Source: Paralichthys olivaceus
Lineage: Eukaryota > Chordata > Actinopteri > Pleuronectiformes > Paralichthyidae
NCBI RefSeq assembly: GCF_024713975.1
Contig: NC_091114.1
Coordinates: 11,752,001 to 11,816,000 of the forward strand
Length of the DNA: 64,000 bases
Direction: 5' to 3'
A program made the translations under genes and the position numbers. The first letter of the stretch is position 1; each line of letters begins with the position of its first letter. The notes below the pieces were generated by a model. It saw nothing but the letters and a program-made list of their open reading frames with translations. It was not told the DNA's origin and did not search any database. Below are positions 47,763 to 58,800 of the stretch, piece after piece.

Positions 47763-49231
47763 TCACTCAGGAAGTGGCGTGGAGCAGACCAGAGCCGGTG
47801 TGAAGGGGGACGGGCTCGTCTCTGTGGGAGGGTGTGTGTGCGGCTCTGCTAAGGTTTGAGTCTTGTCCACTTTGACAGAGTGTGTGTTCACATTGTCTGT
47901 GTCTTTCTCAGTCAGCAGGTGGGGGGGGATGTACCCAGCCTGTGGTTTTGTTTGCTCCCTGCGTTGGCTGTTGGGGGACTTTGCGGGGCAGCGCCCCCTC
48001 TTGTCGTGGCCCCGGAAGCCCCTGAGTTTGGGGCTCCAGTGTTCCCGCCACTGGAGGGCCAGAGTGGAGCGGTCCGCCACCAGGCGACTCTCCTCTGGGC
48101 CCCAGCCCCGCTCTCCTTCCTCCGCGCCAATCAGGAGGTAAGTCCGACCCACGTGTAGGGCGGGGCAGCCGCAGCCGAGGTCACGGTCGGGGACCCAGAG
48201 GGAGTGGGGGCCCCTGCGAACGCGGGAGGTGGAGCCCGTACGGTAGACGGTTTGGACTGAGATGGAGAACTGCCACCAGGGACCTGAACGCTCCATCCCT
48301 CTCACCTGCACCTTCAGCACTGAGACACAACAAAATACATGTTTTAAATCATTTAATGTTTTTATTATTATTGTTGTTTAAAGTCAAATACAAAAGGTCA
48401 CCAACCGTAGTCTTTGAGACAATAGGTCTCTAAGTTCATCCTGACTTTAACCTGAGACGGCTGGCAGTATGAAACACACTCCTCCGCTAAGAGAGAGAGA
48501 GGGAGGGAGGGAGGGAGCATCAAATGAGAGGGTATCATGTCATAGCGAGCATATCAGCACATGTCTTTTCCCCTAATTACAATATGGCTGCTTCTATTTG
48601 TCATCACAGTATCCAGTGACTAACAGATGACCGTCGAGTGCAGCAGGTGGGACATTCCTGGAGCTGCCACTAGGAGGAGGTGCTCGGCTACCCCGCGACG
48701 AGCCGCTCCGCTGAACGTCCCATGTGTTCAAAACCCAACGTGACCCAAGGCGAGAGAAGATTTCTGTTTTGATATATGATTCCATTGAAGTGGCTGTAAT
48801 TTGTGTGTCGTACATGATGTGACACCAATGGGGTCAAAGGTCGAGAGAGCGAGAAAACTTTATTCCACTCGGAACAGAGTCAACCACGGCATTTTAAACA
48901 GAATGATTATATAGATTATATAACAGAAAGATTGTCCTGACAGGTTGCCAACTTTTTCTATCGTGCACTGGGGGCTCGGCTGAGAAACATTACCCGCAAT
49001 GATCAAATACATTTAGAGATATTAGACACAGGAATAAAATAATAGGAATGAGATCAGGTCTAAAGGACACAGGCAACGATCAGTATGAAAGGTACTTATT
49101 GCACGTCTACTCACCGATGCTGTACTGAGGCTGGTACGCTGGGGTCGGAGCGACCTCTTGAATTCCTGTAAAACATAAACACACTTTCAGACAGGTGATG
49201 GGAAACACAGGAAGCTGTCAGGCTGATGCCA

Positions 49232-49268
<37 letters not shown>

Positions 49269-49480
49269 GTTTGTTACGCTCAAATGCCTGTGTGTGTGAG
49301 ACATGCCTGTGCAGAAGATAAGCAAGTGTGAGACTGTTTGTGTGTGCGGTCCTTTTACGGCCCAGATCCACACACACTGACTCACACTGAGCGCACAAAG
49401 ACACAAGCTTAACTTTTTGTTATTCCACCTTGTTTGGTTTTATCTGGAACATTTAACAGAGTCTAATAAAGTTTGTTTGA

Positions 49481-49511
<31 letters not shown>

Positions 49512-52500
49512 GTGGGGGGAGACAACCTGCTGCTCCGCACATACATTATCCAGGCCTCTTGTAAAAGTGCAGCCATATAACACCGGGCTCACGCTGTCCA
49601 TGTCCTGTCTTCGCTGACACAACTGGGCCAGTGACACCCTACACCCCCGTCCAGCTGACTGTCCCCCCAACCATTTTTAAAAGCCAGGAAGTCGCTGTGT
49701 GTTTGTGGATGTACAGTAGGAACACACTCTGTATGTGAGAGGTCGTGATGAGGAAATCGAGGGCTCATGTCTGCACAGAGCTCGGTATCGCTTCAAATAT
49801 TTACATGCGCTAAATACCAAAACTACACTTTGAATGTTTAGACTCAAAAAACAATCAGGTTTACAAATTCAATCTAAACACAAGAAGCTTTATCAAATAG
49901 TTTTTGCATGAAATGGGAAAAACTATGACTTCAAATCCAGCATCAGACACAAACAACAGAACATGATCAGAACTCAGCTAATCTCCTGGTTAATTCAGGA
50001 AAAACTCATCAGGCCCCTTTTGAAAACACATTCGAAGTCCCTAAATCCAGATTTTGATTTTGATCTGAAACAAAATGCACATACTTGCACACATGCCAGA
50101 TTTTTTTTATCAAGTCCCTGGGAAATGTTGAAAATTTCACAATGTTAAAGAAGGAGAAATAATTCGAGATCAACCCCTTGATCCAGATCCACACTGAAAT
50201 TAGATTTGAATTGAATTGAATTCCTTGACCCAGTCTAGTAAGTATATATAATAAAGGATGTATACTTCCTTTTACTAAACTTCGTGGAAATCCATCCTGT
50301 AGTTTTTGTGTCATCCTGCTAAAAACAAAAGGATGAAAACACAACCTCCTTGGTTAAAACTTAATCTAGTTCATGTTCATCAACCAGTGAGAAAATCAAC
50401 TTTCTCATTTACATTCGACGTTAAGATTAGTTTAGTTAAGTTTAGCCTGACTTCTGCTGCTGCTGCTGCTGCTGCTGATTGGTGCCCTTTGGTCTGTCTG
50501 ATGAGAGAAGGAGCTGTGGTGTTGGATGTGGCGGCGCTGGGAGGGCGTAAGAGACGCTATACTTAGCCTGAGATGGTCTGGCAGTAAAAACAAACAAGGT
50601 TTTCTTTCACTCACTCCTTTCACTGGGAGAGTTATGAGTCTGGGCCCAGTGACGGGGGGGGGGGGGCGTCCTGAGCCGGGCAACAGGTGTGAAGCTCGTC
50701 GCCGCTGGCTTCCTATGTCACCTGATTGGGGCTTTGCACAGCGTTGGGGCCTGTGTGGTTGTCGGCACTTGTGCGATTAGCCTCCAGCGAGCGCACGTGG
50801 ATTAGCGCTCGGGGGGCTGTGGTTCGGTGCTGGAGATAAGAGCAGCAACAATCCACTTGATCTGACGCTCATCCCAGATCAGCTGGAGATGAGGTTTCCC
50901 TGCAGTGGTCAGCTCATGTTCTCGCCGCTATGGAAACCGTCTCCAGGGATGATGAAAAGGGAACATGCTTGGAGATTGGGCCAAATTAGACCGGACCGCC
51001 GCGGCCCCTTTTATAATGAGATACCGTTTGATAAAGGATCAGAGCTCTCGATGGAGGTTTTGATCCGTTTAGGCCACGAGCAAATTAGGCTGAAGGAGAA
51101 ATTAATGAGGTCACTTGTTGTCATGAGCGAGAACAAAGTGTTAAGAGTCTGTGATATATTTACAAAGGGCATCAAACACAGAGACTCATCATCCATATAT
51201 GAACGAGTCCTCCGACCTTCTCGAACAAGTTTTCTGATTTGATGATCCCATCGGTTTTTGACCCTTGAAGGGAATGTTTGGTTAACTTTAGACAACTCAA
51301 AGCGCCTGACTCAGGCGAGAGTAACTAGCATCTGCGACCTACTCTAGACTTTATATAAAGATGGATCACACTTCATGCCACTATCCAAATGAAGCCAAAA
51401 TATCCTGGACACAAATACTGCCATCTTGCACATTTGGAGCCAGAGTCTGTGCAGCAGCGATCAGGGGATCAGAGGTCCCACCAATAATCACGAGTCAGTC
51501 TCAGCTGTCAATCGTTACAGTTCACTCCGTTTTTATACAACGAACCAAAAAACAAACTCAGCGAAGAAATGTAAACTTGAACCAACATCAGTGTGGTAAG
51601 AACTACCTAAAATGACAGAAACCGTCTTTGAGAAAATTGTATTTAACATGTACTTTGACTTTTTGGTTTGGTCCATGTCCCATTCACTAACATGGAGGTG
51701 AGATTTATGACTTATACTGCAGCCAGCCACCAGGGGGAGGCAATTTGGCTTCACTTTTCGGGCCCTGTCATGTTGTCAACTCTCCAGCTCTCTGCCAGTG
51801 TTGTGAACTTTAAAAACATCATCTCTAACTTTGCTTCTCTGACATGACTTTTCACTCCAATCAACTTTAGGCCTCTCTAAAGGGTTGAACAAATAAAAGT
51901 CTCTACATAAAGATCTGTAATTGACTGAAGGATTCTGATTGGCTGTAGACTTACGTATGCAGGGCCGTAGAGGGGACTTCCCTTGTTTGTATCCTGCGGT
52001 GCAGCGGTTGCACCTGGCGCCGGTCACCCCTTCTCGACACAGACACTGACCTGACGTCTGGTTGCACCAGCGGCCCACTGCTCCCAAAGGATGGCAGTGA
52101 CACGCTGGAAAAGATAAAGAAAACATTTTACAAAGTTTTACCTTTTGTTGTATTTGTTTCTTCTTCTACGAAGATCAATTTGAGTGACACGTTCAGTGTT
52201 GAGCAGCGAAGCTTGTGCAGCTTGTTTTTGATCTCACTTGAAAATTGCAAAATAAATGGAAAGAAGTAGTGATGAGGAGATTCCGTTCTCTCAGCACTAG
52301 TGGTGATTTCATGAATCACTGTGAGTTTGAGACGATGCTATTTAAGAGTGGCAATTTTTCTTCTGTTGTTAATGTGGCTGTGTTTTTGCAAGAGCATGCT
52401 GCATACATATTGTTTTGATCAATCATACTGGTTCTTGATGTGGCTTCAAGGATTATTTGACGTAATTGGAGCTATGTGAGGTGAACAGATGATCACCCCG

Positions 52501-55500
52501 GCTGATTGCCTGTCCGGGAAAACACAAGGAAAATATTTCCTTTTTTCTTTTTTCTTTTTTAGTTTTTGCTGAAATGATGCAACGGGTGTGAAAAACTAGT
52601 GAATTTTCTGGCCTTAAAAACAAAACAATAAGCTGACGGATGATAAAATGTTTCATGGCTCAAACTCACTCACTCACATGTAGTTGTTTTATGTATGGCT
52701 GAAAATGTTTTAATATTAAACAATGCGTCTTTTCATCACATCAGTCATAAAAGGATGTGGATGCACATTTTAGCCTGCCAACATATCTCAGTCTCTGAAA
52801 TAGTCATGGAGCTAAGCAAGTGTATTTGTCTGAGTTGTCCTGATGCAGACAACATGCAAACACACGCAGAAGATATTTTAAGCGAAGAAATGTTAGTGTT
52901 AAAAAGAGTGTTAAAATTTGTGACCACAGAACAAAACAGAGTCTGTACAACAGGTCGGATTAAAACATCCATCCATCAACGGCAGAACCCAGATTTAATC
53001 CTGGATGACAGCGAGCATCTGTCCCGAGGGAGCGTCCTTGAGCGAGACAAAACACCTTTACTGACAAAGATATTCTTAAGCCTCCCTGATGGGTAAACAA
53101 AGACAAATTCCTCCACGAGGGTATTAACTGAACGACACATGATTTGTTTTGGCTTCCTGACAACACTAATACATTTGCAGCATACCAAACTGTGTCAGCG
53201 GTAGAATCACAAAGTCCTGGACCTATTCCCGTCATTGTTCTTGGAGATTTTAGCCTAAAACCATCAAGCTGCAGCTCGAGCCTGTGTTTAAATTCATTTC
53301 TCATCTGTTTTGTTAACTTTACATTGTTGTGATGCTGTATAATGATTACAGCCTGGATTTGCTATAGTTTACACTGCAGAGCTTTTTATTTACCAGTGCT
53401 ATCACTGGATGAGGCCCGATGAGAGAAGGCAGACAGAGAAAGGGAAGCCACACTCGAGCGGCTCTGTTCACACTTGTATTGTTTACACGAGCCCTTACAA
53501 CCTGACAGGAGAAAATGAATAATCATATCTGTGCTGTCCTCTGAATGGTAACTCGATGAAATATAGCCTGGATAAATTAAAGCTGAGACCGTGTGATCGA
53601 GGATGTGAGTTTGCAGGTTGCATATAAAAATCAGAACCCATGGGGATGTTTAGCCGTAGCTCATTTTTCCTCGTAACACGCGTGTCAAGCTCAAAGAGTG
53701 CCCATTAACTTTGGATATATTGGGCCCGCGCTGGTCGAGCTTCCACATGCCAGAGTGTCACAGTCACTTAGGACATGTGACCAGTCAAAGGTCGGGGGTC
53801 ACAGCAGATTCCGACCGGTGGTAACGATGGAGGATACAGGTGGCAGCTCAGCAGGGTGTGTGTTTTTCTGTGTGTTTCTGTGTTCATACTGCTTACAGGA
53901 ATAGCAGTCCAGTCTCACAATGTAACCACCCAATAAACACTTGGACACACACACACACACACGTAGATACTGACGTTGGCAGGCCTTGCGGTGGTCCAGT
54001 GGCTTGCTGTGGTCGCGGGTATATCCATTCTGGCAGTACTGGCAGTGGCGTCCGGCCGTGTGGTGCCGACACTTCTGACACACCCCTCCGCTGCGTCGGC
54101 CCGACTGTTGAAATATCTCCATGCTGAAGCGGCACTTGTTTGAATGACCATTACACTCACAGGCTGCACAAAGCAAAAAAGAAAAGAGGTTCAGATGTGA
54201 TTATAAAGCTTTGTCTACAGTATATCTTGCATGCTTCATCCATAAAGTAACAAATTAGGTGAAATGTTAGTAATAGTTTTTATAAAGATGGATGAAATAT
54301 GAAATATCCAATATATTGAACTGCTGTGCCTTGCTGGAGGAATGAGCTCGACTAGTGTTTTAACTGTGGTCTCCTGACTCACCAACACAGGGGTTTGGGT
54401 GCGTGGGTGTCGCTCGATGCCATGGTCTGTCAAAGTGGAAATCCTCACACACATCACAGTCTGGCCCCGCTGTGTGATGCTCGCACACGCATACCGCCCG
54501 TCCCGCGTCGTCCCGGCGGCACCGAGAGGCGTGTCCGTTACATTTGCACCTGCCTCCAACCTGCAGGTCGGACAGGGCCAGAGGAGCGTGGGCAGGAGGG
54601 ATTAAAACAGAGGGCATGGCCGCCTGCAGATTCCTGGCACTTTGTCTCATGTTGAGATTATTGTTCCTCCTCTTCCTCAGATCCCGCCCTTTGTTGCCCC
54701 TGCTCCGCCCATCCACTGTCCAGTTACAGCCGCCATTGGGGCAAGGAAGCCAGTGGTCATTTTCTTTCTTTTTGCCGCGACCTCTTCCTTTCCCGCCTTT
54801 CTTTGAAGACGGAAGCGTGTCTATGCCAAAAATGTCCACCCTTTCTTTGCTGGTCACATTGTGTCCATCTTCATCTTGACCTGACCCTTTACCGTGACCC
54901 TTCCTTTCATTTTTGTCCACTTTCTCTCCTTTGTTCCTCGAGTGTTTTGTCTCCCTGTTGAAAAATCCCAGTGCATTATCTGTGTTTAGCTTGTTGACCT
55001 GATCTTCAGCGCGGCCCTTGTGGCCCGCTCTCCACCTCAGCAGCCCAGCTTCTCTGTGATCCTCTTGACTGTCACGCCATTTTGATTCGTCTGCTCTGTC
55101 CAAGCCGCCCATCTTGGCAACTTTGGACACTTGATGGAAAACGACACGTATGTCAGTGGCCGTCACCCAATCCTGGAGGGCGTGGCTGTGGTCAAAATCG
55201 GGAGAGGATGGTCTCCCGTCTAAGGTGGAGAAGGCCAGCACCATGCCACCCCTCTGCTTCTGTAGGGGGCGAGGGTCTGAGCAGAGAGGCTCCGTTTCTT
55301 GATGCCTGGTCTGGGCCACCGTCTGTGAGGGCAGCCCAAAGTCTCCGAGGCAGTTGCTAGAGTAGTGCTGCATCGGCCTCCAGGTGCGCCCATAGTCCAT
55401 TGACTTCAGGATGGAGATGGAGATGGGATCTGATGGTTCCCCCTGGTGGCAGAACTGCAGACTTATATAGGTGATCTCAAAGCGACGGCCCAGTGGAACG

Positions 55501-55844
55501 GTGAGCTCCCATTCCCCGATGTCAGTGCCTCTGTGAGCCATCCAGCAGGTGAGGTTATGAGGGTTGTGGAGATCCGTCAAGGTGGTGACATTGCTGTCAT
55601 AGTCAGGTTCTTGTAGTGAGTGACTGGCGTTAACCGGGACCCCATAGGCGGCGTTGATGAACTCTGACAGGCAGTGACGCGGACGGCCATCCAGATGGTA
55701 GCAGGGGTCATGCGGCGAAGTCCAGCTCAACGGGGTGTGGAAAAGGGAAGAGGAGACAAGGGATGGAGGGAGGAAAAGGAGGAGCAGAAGGAAAATGGGG
55801 AAAAAAGAGGTGGAGGGGGGAGGGGAAAAGGGTAGGAACATCAT
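47763..55844 (-). CDS. Netrin-family secreted guidance protein, divergent
   Basis: Secreted laminin-related cue of the netrin-1/2/3 type; known members bind DCC/neogenin and UNC5. Coding exons on the minus strand: 55844-54383, 54163-53975, 52104-51955, 49165-49115, 48486-48406, 48319-47763; 2490 bp, 829 aa. Seen in order: signal peptide ~1-33; laminin N-terminal domain VI from ~46 ([46 protein letters not shown]); a basic insert ~239-423; three LE/EGF repeats ([12 protein letters not shown] at 431, [11 protein letters not shown] at 488, [20 protein letters not shown] at 552); a short linker; the NTR/C345C domain ~620-758 ([37 protein letters not shown]); a 71-residue tail. N-glycosylation sites at N72, N85 and N97. 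Human netrin-1 has 604 aa; the excess is the insert and tail. The exon starts at an acceptor (cctccgcag, 55855-55857), so a 5' non-coding exon lies upstream. Paralogue not settled. Confidence 0.93.
50010..50360 (+). repeat. Dispersed teleost repeat, family A, copy 5
   Basis: The longest copy in the window: 'ccttgatccagatccacact', 'aaacttcgtggaaatccatc', 'tgtagtttttgtgtcatcct', then 'aacacaacctccttggtt'. Located in netrin intron 3 (between LE3 and linker exons). Confidence 0.8.
50453..50477. repeat. (CTG)n trinucleotide run
   Basis: About eight CTG triplets in netrin intron 3. Confidence 0.95.
50760..51245. other. Candidate intronic conserved element, netrin intron 3
   Basis: Unique, balanced-composition block between repeat family A and element family B, rich in homeodomain-type and other short motifs (AAATTAG, AAATTAATGAGG, TTATAATGAGA, GGATTAGCGC). 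It resembles the texture of fish developmental enhancers. A 117-codon open frame at 50889-51242 shows no recognisable protein. Inference from composition only. Confidence 0.35.
51345..51776 (+). mobile_element. Longer copy of non-autonomous element (family B, copy 3)
   Basis: Starts 'tagactttatataaagatgg', passes through 'atgaagccaaaatatcctgg', 'gacttatactgcagccagcc', 'accagggggaggcaatttgg' and ends 'ggcttcacttttcgggccct'. The start and the last part are the same as the two ends of the 99-bp copy at 20983-21081. No coding capacity. Confidence 0.75.
52105..53974. other. netrin intron 2 (1.9 kb)
   Basis: Intron between LE2 and LE3 exons. A 133-codon plus-strand frame at 52695-53096 lacks protein-like features. 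No repeat family recognised. Confidence 0.5.
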
Positions 55845-55857
55845 GTCATCGAGCCTG

Positions 55858-58800
55858 CGGAGGAAAAAAAGATGATTTTTAAGAGAAAACCATAGGAGCC
55901 AGATCATAAAAAACATAATCTGATTGATTTATATGACGTGCATTTAAAGCCAAAGGAAATCTAAGATCGACCACCTGTGTCTTTATTAAAAACACACAGT
56001 ACCAGCTCACTGCCTCCCTTCATCTGCACCTTATTGGCTTTCGGTAGATGCCAATAAAGATCTCAACCCATAAAAATGTAATCTCAGATCTTCACAGCAG
56101 CGTCAGCCACCAGTTTGAACTCATGAACTTCAAAATACAACAGTCTTAAAAACTCTCCTCGACCCCCCGAAAAAAAAAATTGGATGAGTGGGGGTGAAGA
56201 AGGGACGTGCAACCAGCGGGTCTGTCTGAAATGACAAAAAACATGCCCGACAGCTGGGGCTAAACTCCGGGCTGGACCACATCCATCACGTTTATGGCTC
56301 TCCTTTTCAAATCATTTACCGTTGGTCAGTGCTGCAGGCGAGCGAGGGGGCCGAGTGCCAGAGGTTATCGAGCAGAAAAGAGGGTATGAGAAAACAGACG
56401 GGGAGAAAAAGAGGGGAGGGAAGAAGAGGAGTTGGGAGATTAGCGGTTGGATTGGAGGGAAATGATTTATAGATCGAAATGGGTGTTCAACATGAGCCCC
56501 TACATGGAGACTTCCGTGGTGAAGACAAACCTGGACTTGTGTGTGCCCGCAGTTCGAACAAATCCCTTCCCGTCTCTTACAACCGCTGATGAGAGTAATT
56601 TATTCTTCTGTCAAGATTTCATAGCTGGGAGCGTTAATTTTGGCAATGAACAATGAATCTACTTTCTGCGGAAACCAGTTGTTTATTATTTCTAATAACT
56701 CACACTAAGCCCAGAGGCACATTCCCTAGAGGCACTGCTTTCATGCGAAGAAAGTTTAACACTTTACACCTTCATTATTTTGGACACATTCTTGTTTCTT
56801 TCCTTCCTAAGAGGACTGTCATTTTCTCATCAATAACTGCCGTCCTTTCCGCATTTTCAAGCAACGTTTCCCCCCCTGCTCTTCCGTCTCCCCGTCCATC
56901 TATCACCTGCCCCCTTCATTCTGGTCTGGGAATATTCTTAACTGCTTGGAGATTGATGATGTCCTAACAAGCGTTTGACACTGACAGCAAAGTCAGCAGG
57001 GCTGCATAAACCAAACCCGTAGGAGAGGACGGGGCAGAGAGCCTCTGCAGCCTCGTCATCCCGCTCAATTAGCCGACGACCGAAATATGAGGCTTTCCTC
57101 AGGGACCACACAGCTCTGAGGGGCCTGCGAGGAGAATATAACCCTCTGCTGCCCCTGGAACAAACCGCTCTGCCCTTGCCGTCCAAAACAGAAGAAAACA
57201 AAAGTGAATCAGTTGAACCTGGTTGAGTTGAAAGAAAAGATCAAACCCCAACTCTTTTGTGAAGTTGCTGCAGGAAACGAGCAACAAGTGTGGCGATGAG
57301 CGGTCCGACTTTGACCCCGATGCCGCTGCATGAGCCACATTCCTGGGGTCCAGAATGCCTCGGCTGGTCATTCCTGACGCGTCGAGACGTCCCGCGGGAA
57401 TCTGAACGCACTGATAAAAAGCTGGACTTCTAAGATGATCGGGTGATTAATTGGGTCTCTGATTTCATTCGGTGGCAATGTCTTTTCTGGGGAAGATGGT
57501 GTCAGAGGAGATATGGGCGGGCTAGAGGTTATTAGAGGATTCTGGAGGATTGAAGAGTGGACCTACAGAACTCGAGGTGGGGAATGATAAGTGAGCGTAA
57601 GCGAGGAAGGCCTCAGGGTTGTGGTGGGTGAATCATGAGCGGCTGGGAGAGAATGGGGGGAGGTTGTTTAACATTCCCATGACATGCACTTGTTCTTGTC
57701 TTTGTCACATTACATGTCTAATTAAACATCGGCCCATTACAACCACTCTGATAAATGGACACTCATCCCAGAGAGGCCCCTGAGGTTTTAAATGCGCCCC
57801 ACCAGGCCAAATCCCGGCTCACTCTTCTTCTGAAACAGGATCATCTGTCTGGCGCTGCTACTGTAACCCATCGGATATGGTTTCAACTGTTTTTCTCTGT
57901 CGCTTTCCATAAATTCACACGGCAAGGGAAACGGAAGAACATGCTGAAGATGAGCGGCATTCCCCGCAAAGTGTCATTTGACGAGACGAGAATCTAAAAC
58001 CAACACATCAGGGGTATTTTACACCACTCATCTCATTAAGATACTGAATATCGACGACAAATAACAAATGTGCAAAAGACACCATATATCCCGTTTTCCT
58101 TCCCAAATTGAGGTCTAGAAAAACGAAATATCTTTACGCAATTTCTTTCATTTTAAAAAGCTTATACAATCAAATAGTGGTATGATGAGATCAACAACAT
58201 CTCTGGCGGGTGATCTTTAGAAGCAGCTATGCTTGGCTGGCAAGTGGCTGGAAAAATACTTGCTGACAACCTGGGGGCATGTTTACAGCATAGTCGAACA
58301 GAGAGGAGCGAGGAGACCGCCGCTCATGTTCGTGCTCGAAGCTGGAGACGGTTTACATTTCCTCACGTAAACCGCCTTCGCTCAGTTGTCGTTTTGCAGA
58401 CATTTAATCGTCTGATTAAATTGAGGTGTCGAAATGTTGATGTCGTTTCTGCTGTTTTAAAAAAGAAGGAACTTAGAGAAAGAATTTGTGTACTCTGATT
58501 TTTATTCTTGCAACGTTTAACAGATCGAATGTGCATTTTAGAAAACTCTGTGAAAACTTTGTTTGTAAGTTATGTTTGTTTCTAAATTTATTCTTGACTG
58601 CATACCTTATGTTGAACGCTCGCCGCGAGAATCTAAGAGGAAAAGGTCAACAAAACTACACAATTACGATTAAAAGAAAAATTTAAGCAACATGGGATTT
58701 TATCATTGTCTTTGAGCCATAGTCACATTGTTAAAGCTTTATTCTGTTACTAAACATTTATTTCTTGTAATTTAGCTTGAAATTAAGCCTTAAATTGTGG

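Noticed and set aside
47856-48158. Plus-strand frames of 100 and 92 codons opposite the netrin NTR exon
   Set aside because: Antisense to a clear NTR domain; no domain of their own.
54395-55360. Plus-strand frames opposite the large netrin exon
   Set aside because: Antisense shadows; the minus strand has the netrin domains in one frame.
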